Shown here: piece by piece, positions 32,439-40,977 of the stretch
Layout of the letters: the number at the start of each line of letters is the position of its first letter
Position numbering within the stretch: the stretch's first letter is position 1
Origin: Nitrospira sp.
GTDB lineage: Bacteria > Nitrospirota > Thermodesulfovibrionia > Thermodesulfovibrionales > SM23-35
Length of the DNA: 47,185 nucleotides
Direction of reading: 5' to 3'
NCBI GenBank assembly: GCA_016873615.1
Contig: VGWX01000009.1
Span: forward strand, 1-47,185
Notes under the pieces: generated by a model
Databases searched by the model: none
The model's input: only the letters and a program-made list of their open reading frames with translations
What the model was told of the DNA's origin: nothing
Made by a program: the position numbers and the translations under genes

Positions 32439-34541
32439 TCATGCAATATCCAGGATTATCTCCCGCTCTTCCATATCAATCCTGTCGATTCTGACCTTCA
32501 ATTCTTTTCCTATGGCATAGGAACGTTTTGTGTTTTTTCCAATAAGGCTTATGCGGGATTCATCGAACTGGTAGAAATCATCGGTCATGAACGATACATG
32601 GAGAAAACCCTCGACAAAAAAGTCTTTGAGTCTCACTTTTAAACCATAAGGAGTTATGTTTACAACCCTCGCATCAAATTCTTCTCCCACCTTATCTTTC
32701 ATGAACCAGACCCTCATTGCGTCAATGACCTCCCTCTCTGCTTTCTCAGCAAGACGCTCTGTCTGTGAAGAAGTGAATGCAATATCAGGAAGGAGCTTAT
32801 TGAATTCCTGGATCCGTTTATCCGGCAAATGCTTTTTATACAGCGCCTCCCGCAATATCCGGTGAACAACAAGGTCAGGATAACGCCTTATCGGTGATGT
32901 GAAATGTGTATAACATTGAGATGCAAGGCCGAAATGGCCGACGTTTATATGTGAATAGCGTGCCTGCTTTAAACTCCGCAATACCATATAATTGATGATC
33001 TCTTCCTCGGGTTTGCCTTTTATTGCCCTGAGAATATCCGGAAAATCTTTTGGTTTTAACGGGTGCTTCATCCTGCCGGCAGATTTCATTACTTTCATGA
33101 TATTCTCAAGCTTTAGTGGGTCAGGTTCCTCATGGATCCTGTAGAGGGCAGGGATGCCGGCAGCTTCGAGATGCTCAGCAACCCCCTCGTTCGCTGCGAT
33201 CATGAATTCCTCTATGATCATATGGGCATAGTTTCTCTCTGCGCTCAGGATTGCTTCAGGCTTTCCCTGCAAGTCAAGCAAAACCTCAGGATCAGGCAGA
33301 TCAAAGTCAAGGCTTCCTCTCGCAAGCCTCCTGTTCCTGAGTATACTGCAGAGTTCTCCCATCAACTCGAACTCCTGCAGGAGATAATCATATTTCCTGC
33401 GTTCATGCGAATCGTTATCAATGAGGATTTTCTTTACAGATGTATACGTCATTCTTTCATCACTAACAATAACGCTCGGATAAAATTTTACTGCACACCT
33501 GTCCCCATCTCTGTCAAAATCCATTTCTACAGTAAAGGCAAGTCTCTCGACCTTTGGCTTCAGACTGCAGAGATCTTCAGAGAGTTCCCGGGGCAGCATC
33601 GGAAGAACCCTGTCCGGGAAATAGACGCTCGTCCCCCTTTTTCTGGCTTCGATATCGATTACCGAATTCCAGTCGACATAAAATCCGACGTCTGCAATGT
33701 GAACAGAGAGCGTATACCCATGTTTTGATGTCTTTATAGAGACAGCATCATCAAAATCCCTGGCACGCTCGCCATCAATCGTAACTGTAGTAAGCGGCCT
33801 CAGGTCTTTTCTCCTGTGCGCCCCTGGTCCTGTGCCTTCTGTTTTACGCTGAAACAGGGGCATTGCAGCCTCACGAACAGCACGCGGAAACCTTCTCGGA
33901 AGATCGAATTCATCAATAATAGCCTCGACCTCTGCCCTGGGATCTTCAGCTTTCCCTATAATCTTCACCACCCTGCCGGAAGGCGGCTTTCTGTCCGACG
34001 GATAACTTATTATTTCAGCAATAACTGTTTCTCCATGTTTTGCCCCTCCCCTGTCCTTGCGGGCAATGGTAAGGTCAAAATTCAGCGCCTTGTCTTTCGG
34101 CCTTACATAGAGCGCTGTTCCTGTATCCTCAAATGTGCCGGCTATTTTTGTGCATGACCTATCAAGTATCCTTATTATTCTTCCCTCACGTTTACGGAAA
34201 TTTTCAACGCGTACAAGAACCCTGTCATTATTCATTGATCCAAGCGTTGCCCTGGCCGGGATGAAAATATCCCTTTCTCCCGGTTTTTCCATTATCACGA
34301 AACCGTAGCCTTCCTTGTGGGATTCGAAATATCCGGTTGCAAGATTCATATCTTCGGAAGGACCATAGAGACCTTTCCGTGTAAGAACAAGGTCTCCGGA
34401 TCGTACCATTACTCTCAGTATGTTCTTCAGCGCCCTGGCCTGTTTATGATTCAATTCCATGAGAGAAACGATATCCCTGAAAGAAAGAGGTCTTCTGGTC
34501 TCTTCCCGGAAGAATGTGAGAATGGTTTCCTTATTAAGCAT
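32439..34541 (-). CDS. rnr: Ribonuclease R
   Basis: 700 residues. N-terminal winged-helix (about 1-60), two cold-shock/OB domains (GYFESHKEGYGFVIM through DIFIPARATLGSMNNDRVLV), the RNB catalytic domain with TVTIDGERARDFDDAVSI holding the aspartates, LYRIHEEPD, and HFTSPIRRYPDLVVHR, then a C-terminal S1 domain (about 615-700). It degrades structured RNA 3' to 5'. The usual long basic tail is absent. Confidence 0.96.
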   Translation of the reverse strand: MLNKETILTFFREETRRPLSFRDIVSLMELNHKQARALKNILRVMVRSGDLVLTRKGLYGPSEDMNLATGYFESHKEGYGFVIMEKPGERDIFIPARATLGSMNNDRVLVRVENFRKREGRIIRILDRSCTKIAGTFEDTGTALYVRPKDKALNFDLTIARKDRGGAKHGETVIAEIISYPSDRKPPSGRVVKIIGKAEDPRAEVEAIIDEFDLPRRFPRAVREAAMPLFQRKTEGTGPGAHRRKDLRPLTTVTIDGERARDFDDAVSIKTSKHGYTLSVHIADVGFYVDWNSVIDIEARKRGTSVYFPDRVLPMLPRELSEDLCSLKPKVERLAFTVEMDFDRDGDRCAVKFYPSVIVSDERMTYTSVKKILIDNDSHERRKYDYLLQEFELMGELCSILRNRRLARGSLDFDLPDPEVLLDLQGKPEAILSAERNYAHMIIEEFMIAANEGVAEHLEAAGIPALYRIHEEPDPLKLENIMKVMKSAGRMKHPLKPKDFPDILRAIKGKPEEEIINYMVLRSLKQARYSHINVGHFGLASQCYTHFTSPIRRYPDLVVHRILREALYKKHLPDKRIQEFNKLLPDIAFTSSQTERLAEKAEREVIDAMRVWFMKDKVGEEFDARVVNITPYGLKVRLKDFFVEGFLHVSFMTDDFYQFDESRISLIGKNTKRSYAIGKELKVRIDRIDMEEREIILDIA

Positions 34542-34717
34542 GTTTTTATTGAAGTTTTATACAGATTCTTTTAAAATATTTATTGTTACAAATATACTGT
34601 TCTGAACTATTATAAAAGATTCAGTTGTCATTACCAAGTATCTTCTATGCAGGATAGCCGCCAAAATGCCTTTAATTGACAGTTTTTGCCATTTGTGATA
34701 CTTTCAATGGACACACA

Positions 34718-36997
34718 ATGATAGATAAAGCAGCTACCATAAAAGAAGCACAGAAGTATCTTGCCCGCGGACAGGTTGATAAGGCTATTGCCGAATGGGA
34801 TAAGGTGGCGAAGGAACACCCTGACGGCAATACCTTTAACACTATTGGCGATTTGTATCTTAAGAAAGGCGATAAAGCTGACGCGATACATACGTTTCAC
34901 AAGGCTGCTGATATTTTCCGGAAAGAAGGTTTTGCTCTCAAGGCTTTAGCGTTATATAAAAAGATACTGAATATCAATCCCCCGGATGCCCTGGCGCTCC
35001 AGGCCCTTGGTGAACTCAATGAAGCCAAAGGACTTGTTTCAGATGCAATAAAATTTTACCTTGCTGCTGCCGACACGCTTTCAAAAGAGGGGAAAAAGGA
35101 GCAACTTCTCGAAATATATGAAAAGATCCTTGCTCTCTCTCCAACGAATATACCTCTGAGGAGCAAGGTTGCAGAAATATACGGCAGGGAAGGGCTTATC
35201 TCAGAGGCGGCAAAACAGCACTTCACTATTGCAAGAATTTATGCTGAGAAGGGCGAAACAGAAAAATCTATCGGATTCTATCAGAAGGTCCTTGAGATCC
35301 AGCCCTTAAACAGGGAAGTGATTATAGATTTAGGCAACCTTTATGAGAGGACCGGTAATCTTGAGAAGGCGGTTGCACAGATAAGAGAAGCGGCCAGCCT
35401 GTTCCCGCAGGATGTGGATATCATGCTGAGAAGCGCAGAAGTCCATATAATGATAGAAAAGTTTGATGAAGCAAAGGAGGCGCTCGGTCGGGTTATTGAA
35501 ATTGAGCCGGCTAATATTAAGGCAAGACGCATACTCGGGGATATATATATTAAAGAAGGAAATAAAGAAAAAGCATGGTCTGAGTATATTCCTGTCCTCG
35601 ACGAAATATTGCTTGAAGACAATTATGACGATGCTATTAAGCTCCTTGCGACTTTCAGGGATATAGACCCTTTGGAGACCGGGAAAAGACTTGTTTCACT
35701 CTATATGCAGCTTGGAGATCAGGTCCAGGCAGTCCGTGAGCTTTGTTCTATCGGGGAGGTATTTATTGAACAAGGCAAACAGAAAGAAGCGCTCAATTGT
35801 TACAGAGAAGCCCTTAAAATCTCACCTGACGACGATTCCGTCAAGACAAGGGTAATTGAACTCGAGAAAGATATCGGCAAGGAACATATCTCAATAGGCG
35901 CTGAAAAAACAGCCGATGAAGCTGTTATTGAAATAGATATCTACCTCAGGTACGGTCTTTATGACAATGCAAGGAACCTCCTTGAAAACATCATACAGAA
36001 AGAGCCTGATAATATAGACCTCCATTTAAAACTGAAATCTTTGTATGTTGACACAGGTGACAAGGAGAAAGCTGTTGGAGAATATCTTGTTTTGCATGAA
36101 CTCTATATAAAGCATGGTGAAGTTGCAAGCGGTGAGCGGATGATTCAGGAAGCGCATGAAATAAGCCCTGAAGACCTGAGACTCGCCGGCATGGTTGCAT
36201 CTCCGGCATCTGAAGAAGAAATTGCCCCCCCGCCTTCTGAAATGCCTTCCATAGAGGATTATAGCGAGGAGATAGCAGAGGCGGATTTCTACTCAAGACA
36301 GGGACTGATTGATGAGGCCCGGGAGATACTGGAAAGACTCCAATCCCTTTTCCCCGGTGACAGGGAAATAAGCCGGAGACTGGAATCTGTCTCTCAGGTA
36401 GTGGAGAGCGGGGAAAAGACAGAGTATACGGCTGAAAAGAAAGATGAGGAGCCTGAGGTTACTGAGGAGGACGCCCTTTCGGTAGAAGAGATCGCTGAAC
36501 CTGCACTTGACAGCGATGTGCTGGATATATTTAATGAATTCAAGAAAGGACTCGAAAAGGAGCTTGAAGAAGAGGACTACGAAACACACTATAACCTCGG
36601 AATAGCTTATAAGGAAATGGGTTTGATTGATGATTCTATACGGGAATTCCAGACATCCCGGAAGGACCCGAAGAAATTTCTCAATTCTTCAAATATGCTC
36701 GGAATTTGTTATATCGAAAAAAACCTCTATCCCCTCGCAATAGAGGTATTTAAGGATGCTATTGAAAAAATGGAAGACCGGGGTGAACCTTATTGGGCAA
36801 TGCATTACGATCTTGCCGATGCATATGAGAAAAACGGAAATATAAAAGAGGCTCTCGACATATATACGCAAATCTACGGATGGAATTCAAAATTCCGTGC
36901 TGTTTCTGATAAGATAAATCAGTTGAGGACAAGTGTTATAGAAAGTACCGAACAAAAGAAACCAAAGGAAAGGAAGGACAGGGTATCGTATCTATAG
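34718..36997 (+). CDS. Long tetratricopeptide-repeat (TPR) protein
   Basis: 759 residues from ATG 34718. An upstream TTG at 34676 is part of a TTGACA -35-like element and gives an unlikely N terminus. The protein is almost wholly TPR: at least twelve helix-pair units such as AQKYLARGQVDKAIAEWDKV and DNARNLLENIIQKEPDN. An acidic spacer (about 580-620, rich in E/D) divides a long N-terminal array from a short C-terminal one. No signal peptide or enzyme domain is seen, so it is a cytosolic scaffold. The downstream ExeA-type ATPase suggests a surface or secretion system, but this is guesswork. Confidence 0.88.
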   Translation: MIDKAATIKEAQKYLARGQVDKAIAEWDKVAKEHPDGNTFNTIGDLYLKKGDKADAIHTFHKAADIFRKEGFALKALALYKKILNINPPDALALQALGELNEAKGLVSDAIKFYLAAADTLSKEGKKEQLLEIYEKILALSPTNIPLRSKVAEIYGREGLISEAAKQHFTIARIYAEKGETEKSIGFYQKVLEIQPLNREVIIDLGNLYERTGNLEKAVAQIREAASLFPQDVDIMLRSAEVHIMIEKFDEAKEALGRVIEIEPANIKARRILGDIYIKEGNKEKAWSEYIPVLDEILLEDNYDDAIKLLATFRDIDPLETGKRLVSLYMQLGDQVQAVRELCSIGEVFIEQGKQKEALNCYREALKISPDDDSVKTRVIELEKDIGKEHISIGAEKTADEAVIEIDIYLRYGLYDNARNLLENIIQKEPDNIDLHLKLKSLYVDTGDKEKAVGEYLVLHELYIKHGEVASGERMIQEAHEISPEDLRLAGMVASPASEEEIAPPPSEMPSIEDYSEEIAEADFYSRQGLIDEAREILERLQSLFPGDREISRRLESVSQVVESGEKTEYTAEKKDEEPEVTEEDALSVEEIAEPALDSDVLDIFNEFKKGLEKELEEEDYETHYNLGIAYKEMGLIDDSIREFQTSRKDPKKFLNSSNMLGICYIEKNLYPLAIEVFKDAIEKMEDRGEPYWAMHYDLADAYEKNGNIKEALDIYTQIYGWNSKFRAVSDKINQLRTSVIESTEQKKPKERKDRVSYL

Positions 36998-37031
36998 CTG
37001 ACCAGCTATACAGCTTGCAAGCCGGCCGGCT
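36993..37031. promoter_or_regulatory. Cluster of two perfect palindromes between the TPR and ATPase genes
   Basis: TATAGCTG-AC-CAGCTATA (36993-37010) overlaps the TPR stop codon. AGCCGGCCGGCT (37020-37031) follows 9 bp later and runs into an AT-rich stretch before the ATPase start at 37050. They could be an operator, an attenuator or a terminator-like fold. The ATPase has no clear Shine-Dalgarno. Confidence 0.4.
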
Positions 37032-37049
37032 ATTATTTATTATTAAAAT

Positions 37050-37874
37050 ATGGACTATTTAGAATACTATGGTTTAAAAGAACATCCCTTTTCCAATGTA
37101 GTTGACAGCAGGTTTTACTATAACAGCCCCCTGCATGCTGATGCACTTATCAAACTGCGGTACGCAGTAGATACAAAAAAAGGACTTTCTGTTGTGATCG
37201 GGGGGATTGGGACGGGTAAGACCACACTCGCAAGAAGGTTCCTTGAAGAAATGGATGAGAACTCATATGAGGCGGCTCTTCTTGTGGTGGTCCACTCAAG
37301 TGTCAGCTCAGAGTGGCTTTTTAAAAAATTTGCAATACAGCTCGGCGTTAAGGATGTGAAGGACGACAAGGTTGAACTTCTCACCCAGATTTATAAAAGA
37401 CTGTACGAAATTATTGAAGAAGATAAAAAGGCTGTGGTCATGATAGATGAGGTTCAGATGCTGAATTCAAAGGAGATTATGGAAGAATTCAGGGGCCTTC
37501 TGAACATGGAGTCGAGCGATGGGAAAATGATCAATATTATTTTTTTCGGTCTGTCGGAGCTTGAAGATGTTCTTTCCCTGGATGAACCGCTGAAACAAAG
37601 GGTTGCTGTCAAGATCAGGCTAAAGGAGTTCTCTGAAAAGGATACAAGCGACTATATAAAGCACAGAATGAATGTTGCAGGGTGCAAGAAGGAGATTTTT
37701 TCAGAGGAAGCGATCAAGCTGATATATCAGTGTACAAATGGAACTCCCAGGCTCATAAATACTGTTTGTGATAATGCGCTCCTCGAGGGATATCTGTCTA
37801 AAGCAGGCAACATAGAAGGTTCAATTATAAATACTGTTGTGGTTGACCTTGGTCTGTGCATTAAGGATAAATGA
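37050..37874 (+). CDS. ExeA/GspA-like AAA ATPase
   Basis: 274 residues. The N terminus YYGLKEHPFSN with FYYNSPLHADALIKLRYAV is the signature of ExeA-type ATPases. Walker A GGIGTGKTTL (about 51-60), Walker B AVVMIDEVQML, and QRVAVKIRLKEFSE with NGTPRLINTVCDNALLEGY follow. Unlike full ExeA there is no C-terminal peptidoglycan-binding domain, so it is the short form. Such proteins work with type II secretion, pilus and polysaccharide export systems. It comes after the TPR gene and its end overlaps the opposing lipoprotein gene by 54 bp. Confidence 0.88.
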   Translation: MDYLEYYGLKEHPFSNVVDSRFYYNSPLHADALIKLRYAVDTKKGLSVVIGGIGTGKTTLARRFLEEMDENSYEAALLVVVHSSVSSEWLFKKFAIQLGVKDVKDDKVELLTQIYKRLYEIIEEDKKAVVMIDEVQMLNSKEIMEEFRGLLNMESSDGKMINIIFFGLSELEDVLSLDEPLKQRVAVKIRLKEFSEKDTSDYIKHRMNVAGCKKEIFSEEAIKLIYQCTNGTPRLINTVCDNALLEGYLSKAGNIEGSIINTVVVDLGLCIKDK

Positions 37875-38483
37875 TATATCTTTAATCTTCAGCGTTACGG
37901 CATATTTAGACAGTTCTATCCTGATCCTTGAAGGATACCAGATGTCCCCGGCTTTTTCCGGATTTTCATAGTAAATGTTCAGTTGCCTGTTTTCTTCAAG
38001 GGATATTATCTGCTTTTTGGGGAACATGGTTTTTCTGTCAAGCCATAATGTTCTTGTCAGGTTACTGATAATAAAATAGTCTTCTTTTTCTTCTATTTCA
38101 AAATCTTCCATGTCCCACCAGAAAATACAGTCCCTAAGACCATATGTGAGTATTATGCTTTTGTTTCTGTCGACAGCAGGGGCGCTTTTTATGAAACCGT
38201 TTTCAGATGTGAGCTCGAATGCGAGGAACCCGAATGAATATATGCGCATGGTCATATTGCCATTGCGCGCCATATTTACAACCCCATCCCCCCTTATTTC
38301 CGAGTCGTCTTTCTCAAAGGTTATGGAAAATGTACTGTCTACCGATGAGATATTATTTTTTGAAGACAGCGCCTCTCGTACATCGATCCCCTCGTAAACA
38401 GGCAGTTCTACCCGCTTTGCTGTGCAGGAACATAAGAATAAGATGCAACTAATTAAAAACAGCGTCGAGACATTCTTCAACAT
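37821..38483 (-). CDS. Outer-membrane-type lipoprotein, DUF4292/LolA-like
   Basis: 220 residues. A type II signal peptide with lipobox LCSC (Cys about 19) gives a lipid-anchored protein. The rest is beta-rich (FSITFEKDD, GVVNMARNGNMTMRIYSFGF, LNIYYENPEK), in the manner of LolA/LolB-like or DUF4292 folds. It starts inside the end of radA (35-bp overlap) with AGGGGC 6 nt before the ATG, and its tail runs 54 bp into the converging ATPase gene. Function is not known; lipid or lipoprotein handling is a guess from fold. Confidence 0.72.
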   Translation of the reverse strand: MLKNVSTLFLISCILFLCSCTAKRVELPVYEGIDVREALSSKNNISSVDSTFSITFEKDDSEIRGDGVVNMARNGNMTMRIYSFGFLAFELTSENGFIKSAPAVDRNKSIILTYGLRDCIFWWDMEDFEIEEKEDYFIISNLTRTLWLDRKTMFPKKQIISLEENRQLNIYYENPEKAGDIWYPSRIRIELSKYAVTLKIKDISFILNAQTKVNHNSIYN

Positions 38484-39810
38484 TTTTTGCCCCTGTTATC
38501 TCCAATCCGAAATTGCCTTTTATTTTATCAGAGTTGCCTGAGGGCATTATGGCGCGCTTAAAACCGATTTTTGAAGCCTCCTTTAAACGTGTTTCTGCCT
38601 GTGCGACAGCCCTTATCTCACCGGAGAGTCCAACCTCGCCGAATACAAATATTTCAGGATCAACAGGCATGTCCCGCAGAGAGGAAGTTATAGTAGTGAT
38701 AATCCCGAGGTCAACAGCCGGTTCGATCAGTTTGAGCCCTCCAACCACATTAACAAATACATCCATGCCCCCGAGCTGAAGACCTATCTTTTTTTCAAGC
38801 ACAGCTACAAGGAGGTTTACCCTGTTAAAATCGAAACCAATGCTTGTTCTGCGGGGCATGCCGAAATTTGTGCGGGAGACGAGAGACTGTATCTCAACCA
38901 TCAACGGTCTTGAGCCCTCCATGCTTGCAACAACAACAGAACCTGAAACATTCAACGGCCTTTCGAGCAGAAAAAGCTCTGATGGGTTTTCAACCTCCAA
39001 AAGCCCGGCGTCGGACATCTCAAAGATACCGATTTCATTTGTTGAACCAAAGCGGTTTTTTACGGTCCTGAGGATACGGTATGGATATCCCCTGTCTCCT
39101 TCAAAATACAGAACGGTATCTACGATGTGTTCGAGGACACGCGGTCCGGCAATCGCCCCTTCCTTGGTTACGTGGCCTACAAGGAATACAGGGATATCCG
39201 ACCTTTTCGCAAAAAGCATGAGCTTTGCAGCGCATTCCCTGACCTGACTTACAGAGCCGGGCGCGGATACCAGTTCCTCTGTGTAAGCTGTCTGTATGGA
39301 ATCAATGACCATTGCCTTTGGAATAAGTTTTGACGCCGTATGTATAACGGATTCAAGAGAGGTCTCTGAAAGCAATATGATATCTTCAGAATTTACCGAG
39401 AGTCTGTCGGCCCTGATCTTAATCTGTTCAGCAGATTCTTCACCTGAGACATACAAGACTTTGCCGTATTTTTTTGAAAGACCCGAAAGGGCCTGCAGGA
39501 TGAGCGTGCTCTTGCCAATGCCGGGGTCTCCGCCGATAAGTATTACCGATCCGCTCACAACGCCTCCGCCAAGAACTCTGTCAAGTTCTTTTATGCATGT
39601 GGATGTCCTCTGTTCATGTCCGCTTGTGACAGCGCTTAAGGGTTGAGGCTCTGATTTGCCGAGATGAGAGGTGATTGAAGAACGACGGGAAGCGGGCTCT
39701 TTCTTTTCTTCTGCAAAACTGTTCCAAGCCCCGCAGTCAGGACATTTCCCAAGCCACTTAGGGCTCATATAGCCGCATGACTGACACTGGAAAAAAGTCT
39801 TATTCTTCAT
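38449..39810 (-). CDS. radA: DNA repair protein RadA (Sms)
   Basis: 453 residues. N-terminal zinc finger CQSCGYMSPKWLGKCPDC, RecA-type core with Walker A GGDPGIGKSTL, the RadA motif KNRFGSTNEIGIFEM, and a C-terminal Lon-like domain (about 355-453, GLKLIEPAVDLG). It assists branch migration in recombination. ATG 39810 is the preferred start; the TTG just before it would add one residue. It overlaps the end of a 55-residue gene by 11 nt, so translation is probably coupled. Confidence 0.95.
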   Translation of the reverse strand: MKNKTFFQCQSCGYMSPKWLGKCPDCGAWNSFAEEKKEPASRRSSITSHLGKSEPQPLSAVTSGHEQRTSTCIKELDRVLGGGVVSGSVILIGGDPGIGKSTLILQALSGLSKKYGKVLYVSGEESAEQIKIRADRLSVNSEDIILLSETSLESVIHTASKLIPKAMVIDSIQTAYTEELVSAPGSVSQVRECAAKLMLFAKRSDIPVFLVGHVTKEGAIAGPRVLEHIVDTVLYFEGDRGYPYRILRTVKNRFGSTNEIGIFEMSDAGLLEVENPSELFLLERPLNVSGSVVVASMEGSRPLMVEIQSLVSRTNFGMPRRTSIGFDFNRVNLLVAVLEKKIGLQLGGMDVFVNVVGGLKLIEPAVDLGIITTITSSLRDMPVDPEIFVFGEVGLSGEIRAVAQAETRLKEASKIGFKRAIMPSGNSDKIKGNFGLEITGAKNVEECLDAVFN

Positions 39811-39967
39811 CAACCAGATAGTCCTTCAGTTTTTCCCTCAGTGAATCAGGCCATTCCTCTTCATAGAGAAATGCATCGACCTCTTCTTTTGTAAGAGTCT
39901 GTTTGATTTCTACAGGCAGACTTCTCAATGCCTGCATTTTCACAGGATCCGGTTTCTTCTTTTCCAT
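39800..39967 (-). CDS. 55-residue acidic protein upstream of radA
   Basis: From ATG 39967 (AAGGAG 7 nt upstream), 55 codons give MEKKKPDPVKMQALRSLP... ending KDYLVDEE, a charged, helical, acidic protein without cysteines or membrane segments. The strong ribosome binding site and the stop-start overlap with radA make it a real gene. No family is recognised. It is part of the thi-radA run: thiD ends 27 bp upstream... in fact thiD follows on the other side, so it lies between thiD (39995) and radA. Confidence 0.72.
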   Translation of the reverse strand: MEKKKPDPVKMQALRSLPVEIKQTLTKEEVDAFLYEEEWPDSLREKLKDYLVDEE

Positions 39968-39994
39968 AAAATCTCCTTGTTATAAAACAGTTTA

Positions 39995-40756
39995 TTAAAT
40001 ATTGAGCAGCCCCATGCCTCTGCCCAGATGATAGGCCTTACGTATTGCGCCATTTACGAACTCCTTTGCCTTTCTGACTGATTCAAGAGGAGAATGTCCA
40101 AGGGCGAGCAGGGCTGTTAAGGCAGCAGAAAATGCACATCCGGTGCCGTGGTACTCTCCTTTTATTTTTTCACCTTCAATGGAATGAAATTCTCCATCAT
40201 AGTAAAGGTCAAGGGCTATCCCCTCAAGGTGTCCACCGGTAATGACAACAACATCAGCGCCCATACCTTTCAGAACCTTAGCTGCCTCTTCCATCCCGTT
40301 CCTGTCTTCAACCATGATGCCGGTGAGGACAGCGGCTTCATAGATATTCGGGGTGATTACCTTTGATAACGGGAAGAGGCTCTCTCTGATTGAATCCAGT
40401 GTCCCATCATCTACAAGACTCATTCCGGAAGAAGAGACAGTGACAGGGTCAATAACAAGGTTCTGTAATGAATGTTCCCTGATCATCTCGGCAATCACAT
40501 CAGCTGCCCATCTGCTGTAGAGCAGCCCTGTTTTTAAGGCGTCAGGCTTAATATCAGAAAGGAGTATGCGAAGCTGTTTTTCGAGAGTATCCTTTTCAAC
40601 AGGAAGTATGGAATCTACTCTTTCCGTATTCTGTGCAGTTATCGCGGATGTGACAGACAAGCCATGAATGCCGAATAACCTGAAAACCTTCAGGTCTGCC
40701 TGGAGGCCTGCGCCGCCGGTCGGATCAGAGCCAGCTATAGTTAAAGCTGTTTTCAT
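39995..40756 (-). CDS. thiD: Hydroxymethylpyrimidine/phosphomethylpyrimidine kinase
   Basis: 253 residues. TIAGSDPTGGAGLQADLKVF and TSAITAQNT form the HMP site, and GTGCAFSAALTALLA holds the anion-hole and catalytic region near the C terminus. It phosphorylates HMP-P to HMP-PP for thiamin. It is downstream of thiC after a 221-bp gap with a fold-back repeat and may have its own expression. Confidence 0.95.
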   Translation of the reverse strand: MKTALTIAGSDPTGGAGLQADLKVFRLFGIHGLSVTSAITAQNTERVDSILPVEKDTLEKQLRILLSDIKPDALKTGLLYSRWAADVIAEMIREHSLQNLVIDPVTVSSSGMSLVDDGTLDSIRESLFPLSKVITPNIYEAAVLTGIMVEDRNGMEEAAKVLKGMGADVVVITGGHLEGIALDLYYDGEFHSIEGEKIKGEYHGTGCAFSAALTALLALGHSPLESVRKAKEFVNGAIRKAYHLGRGMGLLNI

Positions 40757-40819
40757 AGAAGATTAGAGTTATAACTTAAGCTTATTGTTATTGCCCACAT
40801 AATAAATTCTTGCGATTTA

Positions 40820-40942
40820 GCTGAGGATAGAGCATTTTCGCTCATTCTCGGTCGTTCCTCCCTGCGAGGCTTTTGCCTCCTTATTCAAAATACTTCAATT
40901 GACTATCAGCAAAAGAATCCGCTCAAATACTCTATCCTCAGC
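40820..40942. repeat. Fold-back repeat between thiC and thiD
   Basis: GCTGAGGATAGAGCATTT (40820-40837) and AAATACTCTATCCTCAGC (40925-40942) are inverted repeats with one mismatch. A smaller hairpin, GAGGCTTTTGCCTC, lies between them. At 123 bp it is MITE-like in size and shape and unrelated in sequence to the other repeat families here. Confidence 0.75.
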
Positions 40943-40977
40943 AGGGGATTGCTAACTGTATTACCTCAACCTTGTTA

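Noticed and set aside
34676-34717. TTG start adding 14 residues to the TPR protein
   Set aside because: The TTG belongs to a TTGACA promoter-like element, and the added residues do not fit the TPR start; ATG 34718 begins the first repeat region.
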